Origin: CALMKX01 sp036274895
Lineage (GTDB): Bacteria > Acidobacteriota > Thermoanaerobaculia > Multivoradales > SZUA-115
NCBI GenBank assembly: GCA_036274895.1
Contig: DASUEU010000085.1
Location: 124,001-188,000, forward strand
Reading direction: 5' to 3'
Length of the DNA stretch: 64,000 nt
Shown: piece by piece, positions 30,576 to 37,408 of the stretch
Numbering within the stretch: the first letter of the stretch is position 1
Layout of the letters: each line of letters opens with the position of its first letter
Notes under the pieces: model-generated
The model's database searches: none
The model's input: the letters and a program-made list of their open reading frames with translations, nothing else
What the model was told of the DNA's origin: nothing
Program-made: the position numbers and the translations under genes

Positions 30576-30592
30576 ACGTCCCTGGTGGGACG
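30546..30592 (+). repeat. REP-like double-hairpin element, copy E
   Basis: CGAGGCGTTGAAACGCATCG (30546-30565, one stem mismatch against copy A), CTCC, CCATGAA, CGTCCCTGGTGGGACG (30577-30592). Read on the minus strand the tetranucleotide is GGAG rather than GTAG; both are the classical REP variants. The TGA in CCATGAA is the stop codon of the methyltransferase gene. Confidence 0.78.
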
Positions 30593-30608
30593 AAGAGAGG
30601 CCCCGGAT

Positions 30609-30650
30609 GTCATCCCGACCGGAGGGCTGGCTCGGAGGGGAGGGGCCTCC
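30609..30650 (+). repeat. second intergenic repeat family, degenerate copy
   Basis: Starts GTCATCCCGACCGGAG and ends GAGGGGCCTCC, a decayed version of the arm at 24210-24256. It lies 16 bases after REP copy E. Confidence 0.45.
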
Positions 30651-30686
30651 GCCGCTGGGCAGCGACCGAGCACTCACCTCGAGAGC

Positions 30687-30714
30687 TTGACGTCGCTGCA
30701 CAATCGTGCATACT
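30687..30714 (+). promoter_or_regulatory. brnTA promoter with internal palindrome
   Basis: -35 TTGACG (30687-30692), 16-base spacer, -10 CATACT (30709-30714). The start codon of brnT lies only 8 bases after the -10, so the message is probably leaderless. TGCAC-AATC-GTGCA (30697-30710) lies between the two elements and is a plausible BrnA operator. Confidence 0.6.
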
Positions 30715-30722
30715 GCCCAGAC

Positions 30723-30995
30723 ATGGACTACGAATGGGACGAGGACAAAGCTCGAACGAACCTCGCCAAGCACGGTGTGGACTTCGCCGAGGCCGCCCTC
30801 GTGCTCGAGGACGAGCTGGCGCTGACTGCCGAGGATCTCAGCCCGCACAACGAGAGACGCTTTGTCACCCTTGGCGCTGACGAAGCGGGGCGACTCCTGG
30901 TCGTAGTCTGGACGCCGCGAACGGACCGAGCCCGCCTCATCTCGGCCCGGAAGGCGACAGCCAAGGAACGACGACGCTACGAAGGTGGAGAATGA
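30723..30995 (+). CDS. brnT: BrnT-family ribonuclease toxin
   Basis: A 90-residue RelE-like toxin of the BrnT family. It starts with the family hallmark YEWDEDKARTNLAKHGVDFAEAALVLEDE and ends with RLISARKATAKERRRYE. BrnT cleaves RNA and is neutralised by BrnA. The ATG at 30723 matches the family N-terminus; an upstream in-frame ATG at 30585 lies in repeat DNA. There is no Shine-Dalgarno. It overlaps brnA by four bases, toxin first, as in the characterised pair. Confidence 0.93.
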   Translation: MDYEWDEDKARTNLAKHGVDFAEAALVLEDELALTAEDLSPHNERRFVTLGADEAGRLLVVVWTPRTDRARLISARKATAKERRRYEGGE

Positions 30996-31252
30996 AAAAG
31001 GAATACGACTTCTCGAACGCCAAACGGGGGCCGGTGGTGCCCATCCCGAAGGGCAAGAGCCGCATCACCATCCGGCTGGATGACGACATCCTGACCTGGT
31101 TCAAAGCCCAGGTCCACGCGGCCGGTGGCGGCAACTACCAGACGCTGATCAACTCGGCGCTGCGCGACCACATCGCGCGGCAACGAGAGCCTCTCGAAGA
31201 AACGCTCCGGCGGGTGTTGCGGGAGGAGTTGGCAGTCGGCGCCGCGAGGTGA
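30992..31252 (+). CDS. brnA: BrnA-family antitoxin
   Basis: An 86-residue antitoxin. The N-terminal segment (KKEYDFSNAKRGPVVPIPKGKSRITIRLDDDIL) and ribbon-helix-helix part (TLINSALRDHIARQ) match the BrnA family; the RHH domain binds the operator and the N-terminus contacts the toxin. The C-terminus (EPLEETLRRVLREELAV) is a charged helix. ATGA overlap with brnT. A strong hairpin follows 7 bases after the stop. Confidence 0.9.
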   Translation: MKKEYDFSNAKRGPVVPIPKGKSRITIRLDDDILTWFKAQVHAAGGGNYQTLINSALRDHIARQREPLEETLRRVLREELAVGAAR

Positions 31253-31259
31253 TTCTCCT

Positions 31260-31284
31260 GGTGCCCACGCTCTGCGTGGGCACC
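31260..31284 (+). terminator. hairpin after brnTA
   Basis: GGTGCCCACGC-TCT-GCGTGGGCACC, an 11-bp perfect stem with a 3-base loop, directly after brnA. There is no T-tract. Probable terminator or 3'-end stabilising structure. Confidence 0.55.
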
Positions 31285-31317
31285 CGCCTCCGGCCGCTCT
31301 GCGGCCTCGCCCCCGCT

Positions 31318-31364
31318 GTCATCCCGACCGGAGCCTGCGCAGCAGGCGGAGTGGAGGGATCTCC
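31318..31364 (+). repeat. second intergenic repeat family, copy
   Basis: GTCATCCCGACCGGAGCC to GAGGGATCTCC, matching 24210-24256 with a few changes. Confidence 0.55.
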
Positions 31365-31417
31365 CGGGGCGGGGCGGAGACGATAGTGGGCAGAGCTTTC
31401 GACTCCACCAAGGACCG

Positions 31418-31627
31418 TCAGCCGTCCACTTCCTCGCCACGGTCGTCCTCCGCCCTCGCATCGGTCAAGGCGGCCTGATCGTCGTGGGAGAGCAGCAAGC
31501 CGAACTTCTCTTCCTCCGGCCGCAACCAGTCCACAGCCAGGGCGTCCTCACTCCAGACTGCCAGGTCCGCCACCCCGGGCTCGCTTAGGACGGTCACGAG
31601 AAGGCGGGTGCCGGGCGCCAGGGCCAT
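31418..31627 (-). CDS. small acidic protein, possible antitoxin-like
   Basis: A 69-residue protein (MALAPGTRLLVTVLSEPGVADL), acidic towards the C-terminus. The stretch SEDALAVDWLRPEEEKFG faintly resembles small antitoxins whose tail carries an LAEDWxRPEED pattern, but this is resemblance only. A perfect AAGGAGG lies 17 bases before the only possible start (ATG 31627), too far for normal use. No toxin gene adjoins it; it diverges from the low-GC gene at 31895. Confidence 0.45.
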   Translation of the reverse strand: MALAPGTRLLVTVLSEPGVADLAVWSEDALAVDWLRPEEEKFGLLLSHDDQAALTDARAEDDRGEEVDG

Positions 31628-31894
31628 CGGTTCCCAGGCTAAATCCTCCTTTCGACCTTAGCTTGAATGGCTAGGCATAGACCGATAGGCTCGAAGCACA
31701 GACGCCATCCCTTAAGCGCTCTTGCCTTGCTGCCAAGACTCGCCGACAATAGCGCTGTCGAAAGTAAGGAGGACTTCTATCCTGCCAGTTTGCCGAACGC
31801 TGATCGCCACTTCTCTCCCTCAGTGCGTCGCCACTGCCTGGGCCGTTCCGCCAGCCAGAGGAGACTCCTTGATTCTTGCCGGCCAGTTCCAACG

Positions 31895-33382
31895 ATGGCA
31901 GGGCTCCGCGGGGGACCGCTAGTGGCTCGCCGGATCCACACTGTACTCGGCATTAGCGCCGGGGAGTTAGCCGCGTTTGGAGTCTATAACGGGTTCGTTG
32001 ATATCGACTCCAAGCTGTACGTCGACCCACACCTCCTTCGCAGAGCACAGACGCCAGAGCTTCAAGGTGCCCACGAAGAGTACTGTAGCCACTTCGAGGG
32101 CGTGCTCGCACTATTGAAGGAGTCTCGCAGCGAACAGGACGCACTATTTCGCGGGGCAGTCATGCGACTTCGCTTCCGCGAGCAACCTCTTGTTGCACTC
32201 GGTTATGCCCAGGGAGACACTCAAGGCAGTGGCATCGGCGACCGCCTTGCTCGCCGCCTCGCTTCCACTGCTAAGCAGATAGTCGATGCAGGGATTAGGG
32301 ATCCGACCATCTTTGACCTTGTTGGCCTGATCGAAGAGAACATCGGTGCCGACCGAATAAGCGACATGGCAACCGCCATTCTCATGCCGCGTCTCCTGGC
32401 TTTCTCCCAAAGGGTTGCAAGTGCCCTCGGGGTCAAGACAAGACCTCTTGAGTTCCATGGCCACCGGTACAGCGTGCCTATCGACCCAGGAACAAGTCGC
32501 CCCGTCCTGCTCCTCCCTCGCGAACTGCTCCGAACCCTTCCGGTCGCGAGGGATTGGTCCGAAGTCGATCTGGTGCTCGAGCACAATATCGCTCTACGCC
32601 GCCGGGTAAACGCGATTATTGGCAGTACATGGAAAGCTGCCACACGCCACGGAAAGAAACACAAGCTCCGTGAGCTGCTGCTAGCTCACCCAGAACTCCT
32701 ACGCGACCTTCTCGAGAAGTACAAGGGACGATCAAGTAGGCCATACGACTTCGATAATGACCCAGAAGGCATCCTAAGCTGGCACGATGCAGCCGCACAC
32801 TACTGCATGCTTCACCCACTCAAAATCACTTCCTTTGCCACTGCAGACCTCGTCAAGGTCGTGATCTCAATTTGTGAGCGGTTTGGAGAACTGGTCGAGA
32901 ACAACGGACTAAACGAACTTTTCTACTCCGACAACGGCGCACTGAGACATGAGAGATTTGCGCAGTTGCTATTCTATGGCGTCGCAGATGCTTACTGCAG
33001 CGCGAATAATATAGACCTGAGTCGCGAACCCAATGCTGGCCGTGGGTCTGTGGATTTCAAGGTAAGCGTAGGCTACAAAGCCCGTGTTACGGTAGAAATT
33101 AAGTATAGCTCCAATCCGAGTCTTGTTCGCGGTTTTCTCTCACAACTGCCAATCTACAACCGAGCAGAGAAGGCCTGCGAAAGTGTATACCTCGTCCTGC
33201 AGACAAGACCTTCGACCACTAGCATTCGGGCAGTGGTCGCTGCACGAAACAGCGCGCTGGCCGAGGACCGGAGAGTGCCGGCTCTCTACGTGTTCGACGC
33301 ACAGAGACGACCACCGGCCAGCAAGGCTCCGGCTGGAGCCCGCAGCGTGCGTCTTGGGCGAACTCGTCCCAGGCACCGCTGA
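31895..33382 (+). CDS. unrecognised low-GC protein with possible PD-(D/E)XK nuclease core
   Basis: About 495 residues from ATG 31895; the frame is open to 31667, but the first 76 residues look non-conserved and no ribosome binding site decides the start. No family was recognised. The N-terminal half is helical (LGISAGELAAFGVYNGFVDIDSKLYVD). Near the C-terminus SVDFKVSVGY and VTVEIKYSSNPS place Asp387, Glu401 and Lys403 in a D-x13-E-x-K pattern on adjacent predicted strands, followed by FLSQLPIYNRA and VYLVL, which fits a PD-(D/E)XK nuclease core. The DNA is visibly lower in GC than all neighbours and rich in A/T-ending codons, so it was probably acquired. A restriction or anti-phage role is a guess. 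Confidence 0.7.
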   Translation: MAGLRGGPLVARRIHTVLGISAGELAAFGVYNGFVDIDSKLYVDPHLLRRAQTPELQGAHEEYCSHFEGVLALLKESRSEQDALFRGAVMRLRFREQPLVALGYAQGDTQGSGIGDRLARRLASTAKQIVDAGIRDPTIFDLVGLIEENIGADRISDMATAILMPRLLAFSQRVASALGVKTRPLEFHGHRYSVPIDPGTSRPVLLLPRELLRTLPVARDWSEVDLVLEHNIALRRRVNAIIGSTWKAATRHGKKHKLRELLLAHPELLRDLLEKYKGRSSRPYDFDNDPEGILSWHDAAAHYCMLHPLKITSFATADLVKVVISICERFGELVENNGLNELFYSDNGALRHERFAQLLFYGVADAYCSANNIDLSREPNAGRGSVDFKVSVGYKARVTVEIKYSSNPSLVRGFLSQLPIYNRAEKACESVYLVLQTRPSTTSIRAVVAARNSALAEDRRVPALYVFDAQRRPPASKAPAGARSVRLGRTRPRHR

Positions 33383-33462
33383 GGGGATGAGGGACTTGAC
33401 CAGGCGGCAGTACGCCCACCACGACATACTTCTTGTAGTGCTGACGCAGTGTCATGCCTCCC

Positions 33463-33837
33463 TCACCCCCGCCCAGCCAAGTAAGAAATCACCGCAATCG
33501 CCAGAAACACCGGCCAGGCGAGGTGGCGGCCTTTGCTGGCACCTGCCGTGATCGCTGCGGTCACTCCGAAGGTGCCGGCCATGGCCATCGCCACGTTCTG
33601 AGAGGTCGCCGCGCCGGCGGCCATCTGCCAGAGGATCACCCCGAAGCCCCACCAGGCCACCGTGGTCAGGTGCCAGGCGAAGCGGAGGGTGCGGGTGGTG
33701 AACTGGGTGCTGCCGAAGAGCTGGGGCAGGTTGCTGCGGCGGAACAGGCGGATCAGGATGTAGCGCTCGCCGAGCACCGAGTGGGCGAGGCCCACGGCGA
33801 AGGCGAGGAACGCGGCGACGGCGAGGGCGGTGGTCAT
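33463..33837 (-). CDS. small multi-pass membrane protein
   Basis: A 124-residue protein with about four membrane helices (ALAVAAFLAFAVGLAHSVLG, FAWHLTTVAWWGFGVILWQ, NVAMAMAGTFGVTAAITAG, LAWPVFLAIAVISYLAG). No family is assigned; His residues in the first two helices are notable. The ATG 33837 has GAAAGGA upstream. It is the last gene of a three-gene minus-strand group. Confidence 0.7.
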   Translation of the reverse strand: MTTALAVAAFLAFAVGLAHSVLGERYILIRLFRRSNLPQLFGSTQFTTRTLRFAWHLTTVAWWGFGVILWQMAAGAATSQNVAMAMAGTFGVTAAITAGASKGRHLAWPVFLAIAVISYLAGRG

Positions 33838-33848
33838 AGTGTCCTTTC

Positions 33849-34595
33849 TCAGCCGGCGGCGGCGCGGGCGTCCGCCAGGGCGAGGGCGAGGCCGGCCCGA
33901 TCGGAGAGCCCCTGCGGCGCGTAGCCGAGGGACTCCGCGGCGCGGTCCCCGTAGAGGCAGGCGATGGTGACGGCGCGGTCGGTCGAGTCCAGGTGCGGGG
34001 CCAGCACCTCCCGGGTGTAGGCGAGATCCTCCGCCCCGAGGGCCGGCTCGCTCCAGCCGGCGCGAGCCATCACCCAGCCCTCCTGGGCCAGCATCTCGGC
34101 GAGCGTGCGGGGCACTCCGTGGCGCCGAAACCACACCCCGCGCCAGACCGCGGCCAGCGCCTCCCGGGCCGCCCGCTCGGCGTGCGCGGGCTCGCTGCTC
34201 CACAGCAGACCCACCATCCAGCCCCGCCGGGACAGCGCGTTGATCTCGAAGCGGTTGCCGTACTCCGTGGTGAAGCGGTTGGTCCAGCCGCCCTGGCCGT
34301 CATCCGAGAGCACCAGGCAGGCGCGGAAGCTGCCGCCCGGCTCGTCCGCCAGCTCGCCGGCCAGGGCTGCCACGGCCCGGGCCGCGGCGCCGTCGGCGTC
34401 CTGGGCCAGGTACTCGTCCAGCAAGGCCGGCAGGTGGTCCTTGCCCATGGGGTTCATGGCCGGCAGGGGCAGGGCGAGATCCCCGCTCTCGGCGTCGATC
34501 ATGGTGGCGAGATAGGCCTCGAAGCGCTCGCGGCCACGAGGCAGTCCGTAGAGGCCCCGCTGGATCTCGAGCAGGGGCAGGTAGTCGATCTTCAT
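33849..34595 (-). CDS. hypothetical soluble protein
   Basis: A 248-residue cytoplasmic-looking protein starting KIDYLPLLEIQRGLYGLPRGRERF, with no signal peptide or membrane segment. Family not recognised. It has Gly- and Trp-containing segments (DDGQGGWTNRFTTEYGNRFEI, AAVWRGVWFRRHGVPRTLAEML) and an Ala-rich end. It lies 11 bases from each neighbour in the minus-strand group 35109-33463, so it is probably cotranscribed with the DUF6265 and membrane genes. Confidence 0.7.
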   Translation of the reverse strand: MKIDYLPLLEIQRGLYGLPRGRERFEAYLATMIDAESGDLALPLPAMNPMGKDHLPALLDEYLAQDADGAAARAVAALAGELADEPGGSFRACLVLSDDGQGGWTNRFTTEYGNRFEINALSRRGWMVGLLWSSEPAHAERAAREALAAVWRGVWFRRHGVPRTLAEMLAQEGWVMARAGWSEPALGAEDLAYTREVLAPHLDSTDRAVTIACLYGDRAAESLGYAPQGLSDRAGLALALADARAAAG

Positions 34596-34605
34596 GGCCC
34601 GATTC

Positions 34606-35109
34606 TCAGGATCCCGGGCAGGGGACCCGCTGGAAAGGAAAGTCGATCACCCGCAGCCTGCCGTCGAGCTCACCCTCGATCTGCACCAGGGCCTCGCCGG
34701 CGCCGAGGTTCTTGTAGCGGATGCGCTGGGGAAAGTCGTGCTCCGGGTTGGCGAAGAGGCTCACGCTGTCGCTTTGCTCCACCAGACGGAAGGCCGTCTC
34801 CGCCTGGCCCGAGGGGAAGGCCACGTAGAACACCGCCCCCTCCCTCACCTCGATCCGCAGGTGCTCCCAGGCCGTCGTCTTGCCCCCGGCGACCGTGCGG
34901 CTCATGCCGAACATGGTGCCGCCGAGGGGCGCCATCCAGGTCTCGTGCGTCACCCGCTCCCCCCGCGCCCGCTCCCAGCACCCCGCCAGCCAGGCCAGGC
35001 GAGTGAGATCGGGTGGGGGAGGGTCGGCGAAGGCCGGGGCGATCGACCCCAGCGACGAGAGCATGGCAAGGACGACCAGGATCACGGCACTACGGAAGGG
35101 CTCCCACAT
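34606..35109 (-). CDS. DUF6265 family secreted protein
   Basis: A 167-residue protein with a signal peptide (VILVVLAMLSSLGSIAPAFA) and the DUF6265 beta-barrel pattern: LAWLAGCWERARGE, ETWMAPLGGTMFGMSRTV, EHLRIEVREGAVFYVAFPSG, FANPEHDFPQRIRYK. The family is lipocalin-like and of unknown function, probably periplasmic. It is the first gene of the minus-strand group. Confidence 0.8.
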   Translation of the reverse strand: MWEPFRSAVILVVLAMLSSLGSIAPAFADPPPPDLTRLAWLAGCWERARGERVTHETWMAPLGGTMFGMSRTVAGGKTTAWEHLRIEVREGAVFYVAFPSGQAETAFRLVEQSDSVSLFANPEHDFPQRIRYKNLGAGEALVQIEGELDGRLRVIDFPFQRVPCPGS

Positions 35110-35173
35110 GGCAGAGAGGATATGACACGGGGCGAGCTCGGGAGCCGCCAGACGGACGGGGCGCTACCATTGA

Positions 35174-35326
35174 ACCGGCGCGACCGACGCGACGGTGGTG
35201 GCTCTCGCCGAGCGCCACAGCACCGACCTCGTCGCCACCCTCGACCACCGGCACTTCTCGGTCGTCCGACCCAACCACTGCAAGCGCCTACGACTCCTCC
35301 CGGAGACTACGCCCGGCTCGGGCTGA
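35174..35326 (+). pseudogene. vapC (PIN-domain toxin) 3' remnant
   Basis: The open frame directly after a TGA encodes DATVVALAERHSTDLVATLD then HRHFSVVRPNHCKRLRLLPE, the C-terminal third of a VapC-type PIN ribonuclease (DAxVVALAER, ATLDxRHFSVVRP with the last acidic residue). The N-terminal two thirds and any vapB are missing; upstream sequence belongs to the DUF6265 gene on the other strand. A deletion remnant. Confidence 0.75.
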
Positions 35327-35639
35327 GCCAACCCTCCCTTCGCCCGCCCCCGGCCCCCTGAGTCAGACTGCCGGCCTCCACTCGATGCAACGCCGGCGCA
35401 GCCGGCAGTAGGGAGGCCGCCGACCTCCGCGCGAGAACGGGGCGGACGTACTGGCGCGGTGGATCTTGGGCGGGGTAGGGGGGCGACGGCCTTGATTAAG
35501 AGCAAGGGCCTATCAGGCCATGCTCTGGACTCTAAGCGTAGCCAGGTCAACGAGTTATCTCTTTAAGGCTTTCCCCGGCCTGAGCCTGGATCTGCACCCC
35601 CTCCGCCGGTCGAAGCGGCCTACTACACTCCCATCACCC
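35327..35639. other. gene-free stretch with lower-GC patches
   Basis: 313 bases between the vapC remnant and a putative methyltransferase fragment. Contains a GCCGGC-rich inverted pair near 35390-35412 and an AT-richer patch (about 35495-35575). No coding region is supported. Confidence 0.5.
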
Positions 35640-35696
35640 ATGCCCCCGAGCCTGGAAGCGTTTCTCACCCGCTGGGCGGCGAGCCTGCGAGGTTAA
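35640..35696 (+). pseudogene. possible N-terminal remnant of a class I DNA methyltransferase
   Basis: MPPSLEAFLTRWAASLRG then TAA. The pattern FLxRWAAS resembles the first residues of MmeI-like type IIL and related class I DNA methyltransferases. TACACT (35624-35629) stands 10 bases before the ATG as a possible promoter -10. The family resemblance is short and recalled, so the call is tentative; it gains weight from a C-terminal-like fragment at 36638-36880. Confidence 0.35.
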
Positions 35697-35721
35697 CGCT
35701 GCGTCAACCGAGGAGGACCTG

Positions 35722-35778
35722 ATGACCTTCATAAGAGCGACCCCCGTCGAGGTTTCCAGCGGCAGTCTGAGCAGTTGA
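35722..35778 (+). CDS. 18-codon ORF with strong ribosome binding site
   Basis: MTFIRATPVEVSSGSLSS then TGA. GAGGAGG lies 5 bases before the ATG, one of the best ribosome binding sites in the region. Not recognised; either a micro-peptide or the truncated start of a lost gene. Confidence 0.3.
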   Translation: MTFIRATPVEVSSGSLSS

Positions 35779-35893
35779 GCATAAATGGTTACTCTTCTAA
35801 GGCTCTCCCCAACGGAAGGCCGAGACGTGGGCGAGCCCTGCCCCTTGGCTAGCCGCTGTGCTACTATTGCTGCACTGCGTAACTACTGGATCA

Positions 35894-36568
35894 ATGTGGA
35901 TGGCATGGGAGAAGTTTCCACTCGGGTGGACAGGAGGTATCTTGGGAACGCCTGCAAATTTCCTCCAAGTTTTTCGTGACATTGCTGCCATCGCGGCCGC
36001 CTTGGTCGGCGTGTGCGTTGCGCTCCGCGGCCTTCAGACCTGGCGACGACAGCTGCGAGCCAACACGGAGCTGGAAGTAGCGCGCTTGATGGTCCGTGCT
36101 GTCCTGAAGCTTCGCGACGCCATCCAGGATCTACGAAACCCTTTCGTCGCCTTCGAGGAGATGGTGGTCGCAGCCCAAACCGCCAGCGAGCAGCAGCCCG
36201 ATCGGACGGAGGAGTTCCTCAAGAAATGGCACCGCCCCGTATTCACGCAGCGTTCCAAGCCTGTCGCTCTTGCCCATTCTGAATACCGCGCGGCCAAACT
36301 GGAAGCGGAGATCCTCTGGGGTCAGCCGTTTCAGCAGGAGTGCGAAGAGTTCGACGTGCTGCTACACGATCTGCACATTGCCCTCGAGGATTTCGTGCGC
36401 TACTCGGATAGAGACCACCCCACACTAGAAGAAGAAGCTGAACGAGAAGCCTCTAGGGAAGTAGTTCAGCGTTCGGGCAAGGTGGATTCCTTTGGTGTGA
36501 AACTCACCGCCGCCTGCGACAGAATTGAGGCTTATCTTCGTCCAAAGATCCGCCTGGGGCTCAACTGA
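35894..36568 (+). CDS. low-GC single-pass membrane protein, unknown function
   Basis: About 224 residues from ATG 35894 (the frame is open to 35858; the start is not decided by a ribosome binding site). One membrane helix near residues 22-45 (FRDIAAIAAALVGVCVALRGL), followed by QTWRRQLRANTELEVARLM and a long helical cytoplasmic region rich in Glu, Gln and Arg. The topology (anchor plus coiled-coil-like domain) recurs in uncharacterised accessory genes. GC is lower than in the host genes. It lies between two fragments that may be the ends of one methyltransferase gene, so it is probably a late insertion. Confidence 0.65.
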   Translation: MWMAWEKFPLGWTGGILGTPANFLQVFRDIAAIAAALVGVCVALRGLQTWRRQLRANTELEVARLMVRAVLKLRDAIQDLRNPFVAFEEMVVAAQTASEQQPDRTEEFLKKWHRPVFTQRSKPVALAHSEYRAAKLEAEILWGQPFQQECEEFDVLLHDLHIALEDFVRYSDRDHPTLEEEAEREASREVVQRSGKVDSFGVKLTAACDRIEAYLRPKIRLGLN

Positions 36569-36637
36569 CTTGGCACCCACCCCATCGATCAGCCCTGCGC
36601 GAACAGCTCCCGGTGTCACAGCCTTTGGGCGCTGGTC

Positions 36638-36880
36638 GTGCCCATGGCAGGGGTCGCGCTGGTTCGTTGTCGGCGGCAGGACGTGGTGCCCGGCAGCCGC
36701 ACGGACACCCCAGATAGTGCCGGCGCCGGCCGCGCCACCGCGGCCGACTTCGCCAGCCACTTCAAGGGCGTCAAAGCCGCCGAAGCCGAGAGGATCCTGG
36801 AGAGCCTGGTTGCCGTAGGTGTGGCCCTCGAGACGCGGGAAGGCCAGGGCGGCGGGCGGGTGTGGAGGCCGGTGCGGTGA
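36638..36880 (+). pseudogene. possible C-terminal remnant of a class I DNA methyltransferase
   Basis: An 80-codon frame whose second half reads TAADFASHFKGVKAAEAER then ILESLVAVGVALETREGQGG. The winged-helix-like pattern (A..F.GVKA...ILE.LVA.G.A) resembles the end of MmeI-type class I DNA methyltransferases. There is no start signal. The gap 36569-37047 otherwise holds a truncated antitoxin. Confidence 0.35.
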
Positions 36881-36957
36881 GGAGGAAGGGCATCGGGCGC
36901 GATGCGTTGGACCTAGAATGGTGCAACCTTCGCAGAACCCAGAACCCCGGAGCCACG

Positions 36958-37041
36958 ATGACCCTCACCCTCGAGCTTCCGCCCGAGTTGGAGCACACGC
37001 TGACCGCGGGCGCTGAACGGGCCGACGTGCCCGGCGAGTGA
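36958..37041 (+). pseudogene. truncated antitoxin N-terminus
   Basis: MTLTLELPPELEHTLTAGAE followed by RADVPGE and TGA. The MTLTLELPPELE opening is typical of small antitoxins of PIN toxins; the rest is missing. TAGAAT (36914-36919) and CCGGAG before the ATG look like a surviving promoter and ribosome binding site. No toxin follows. Confidence 0.5.
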
Positions 37042-37047
37042 CAGTCC

Positions 37048-37362
37048 ATGGCTGACTCAACCTCCCCCCACCACCTCCGCCCGCCGACCCACCCGGGCGA
37101 GATCCTCCGTGAGGACGTGCTGCCGGCCCTGCGGCTGACGGTCTCCGAAGCGGCCCGGCAGCTGCGCATCACCTGGCAGACGCTCCATCGCATCCTCGCC
37201 GGCCAGGCCGGGATCAGCCCGGAGATGGCCGTGCGGCTGGGCCGGTTCTGCGGCAACGGACCGGGGCTGTGGCTGCGCATGCAGCAGGCTTACGACCTGT
37301 GGCACGCCGAGGAGCGCCTCCGGGACGAGCTCGAGAAGATCCCGGCCTACGCCGTGGGGTGA
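37048..37362 (+). CDS. higA: HigA-family antitoxin, orphan
   Basis: A 104-residue XRE-type antitoxin with the HigA signature PPTHPGEILREDVLPALRLTVSEAARQL, helix-turn-helix RITWQTLHRILAGQAGISPEMAVRLGRF and WLRMQQAYDLWHAEE. HigA normally follows the higB toxin gene; no higB is present upstream, only the truncated antitoxin, so it is an orphan. There is no clear Shine-Dalgarno. It may still act as a repressor or protect against related toxins. Confidence 0.88.
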   Translation: MADSTSPHHLRPPTHPGEILREDVLPALRLTVSEAARQLRITWQTLHRILAGQAGISPEMAVRLGRFCGNGPGLWLRMQQAYDLWHAEERLRDELEKIPAYAVG

Positions 37363-37408
37363 GCACCCACCAGAGACCTTGCGGGTGCCGCTGCTACACT
37401 GCATCGTC

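Noticed and set aside
31667..31894. N-terminal 76 residues of the low-GC gene as part of the protein
   Set aside because: Arg/Ser-rich, non-globular translation with no ribosome binding site; kept only as a possibility.
31895..33382. Assignment to a named defence family such as Shedu
   Set aside because: A D-x13-E-x-K pattern alone is not enough; no other family-specific motif could be confirmed.
33140..33455. Minus-strand ORFs opposite the end of the low-GC gene
   Set aside because: Short, Cys/Ser-rich translations without homology or ribosome binding site.
37048..37362. A complete HigBA pair
   Set aside because: No higB-like frame lies upstream or downstream; the upstream ORF is a truncated antitoxin of another type.
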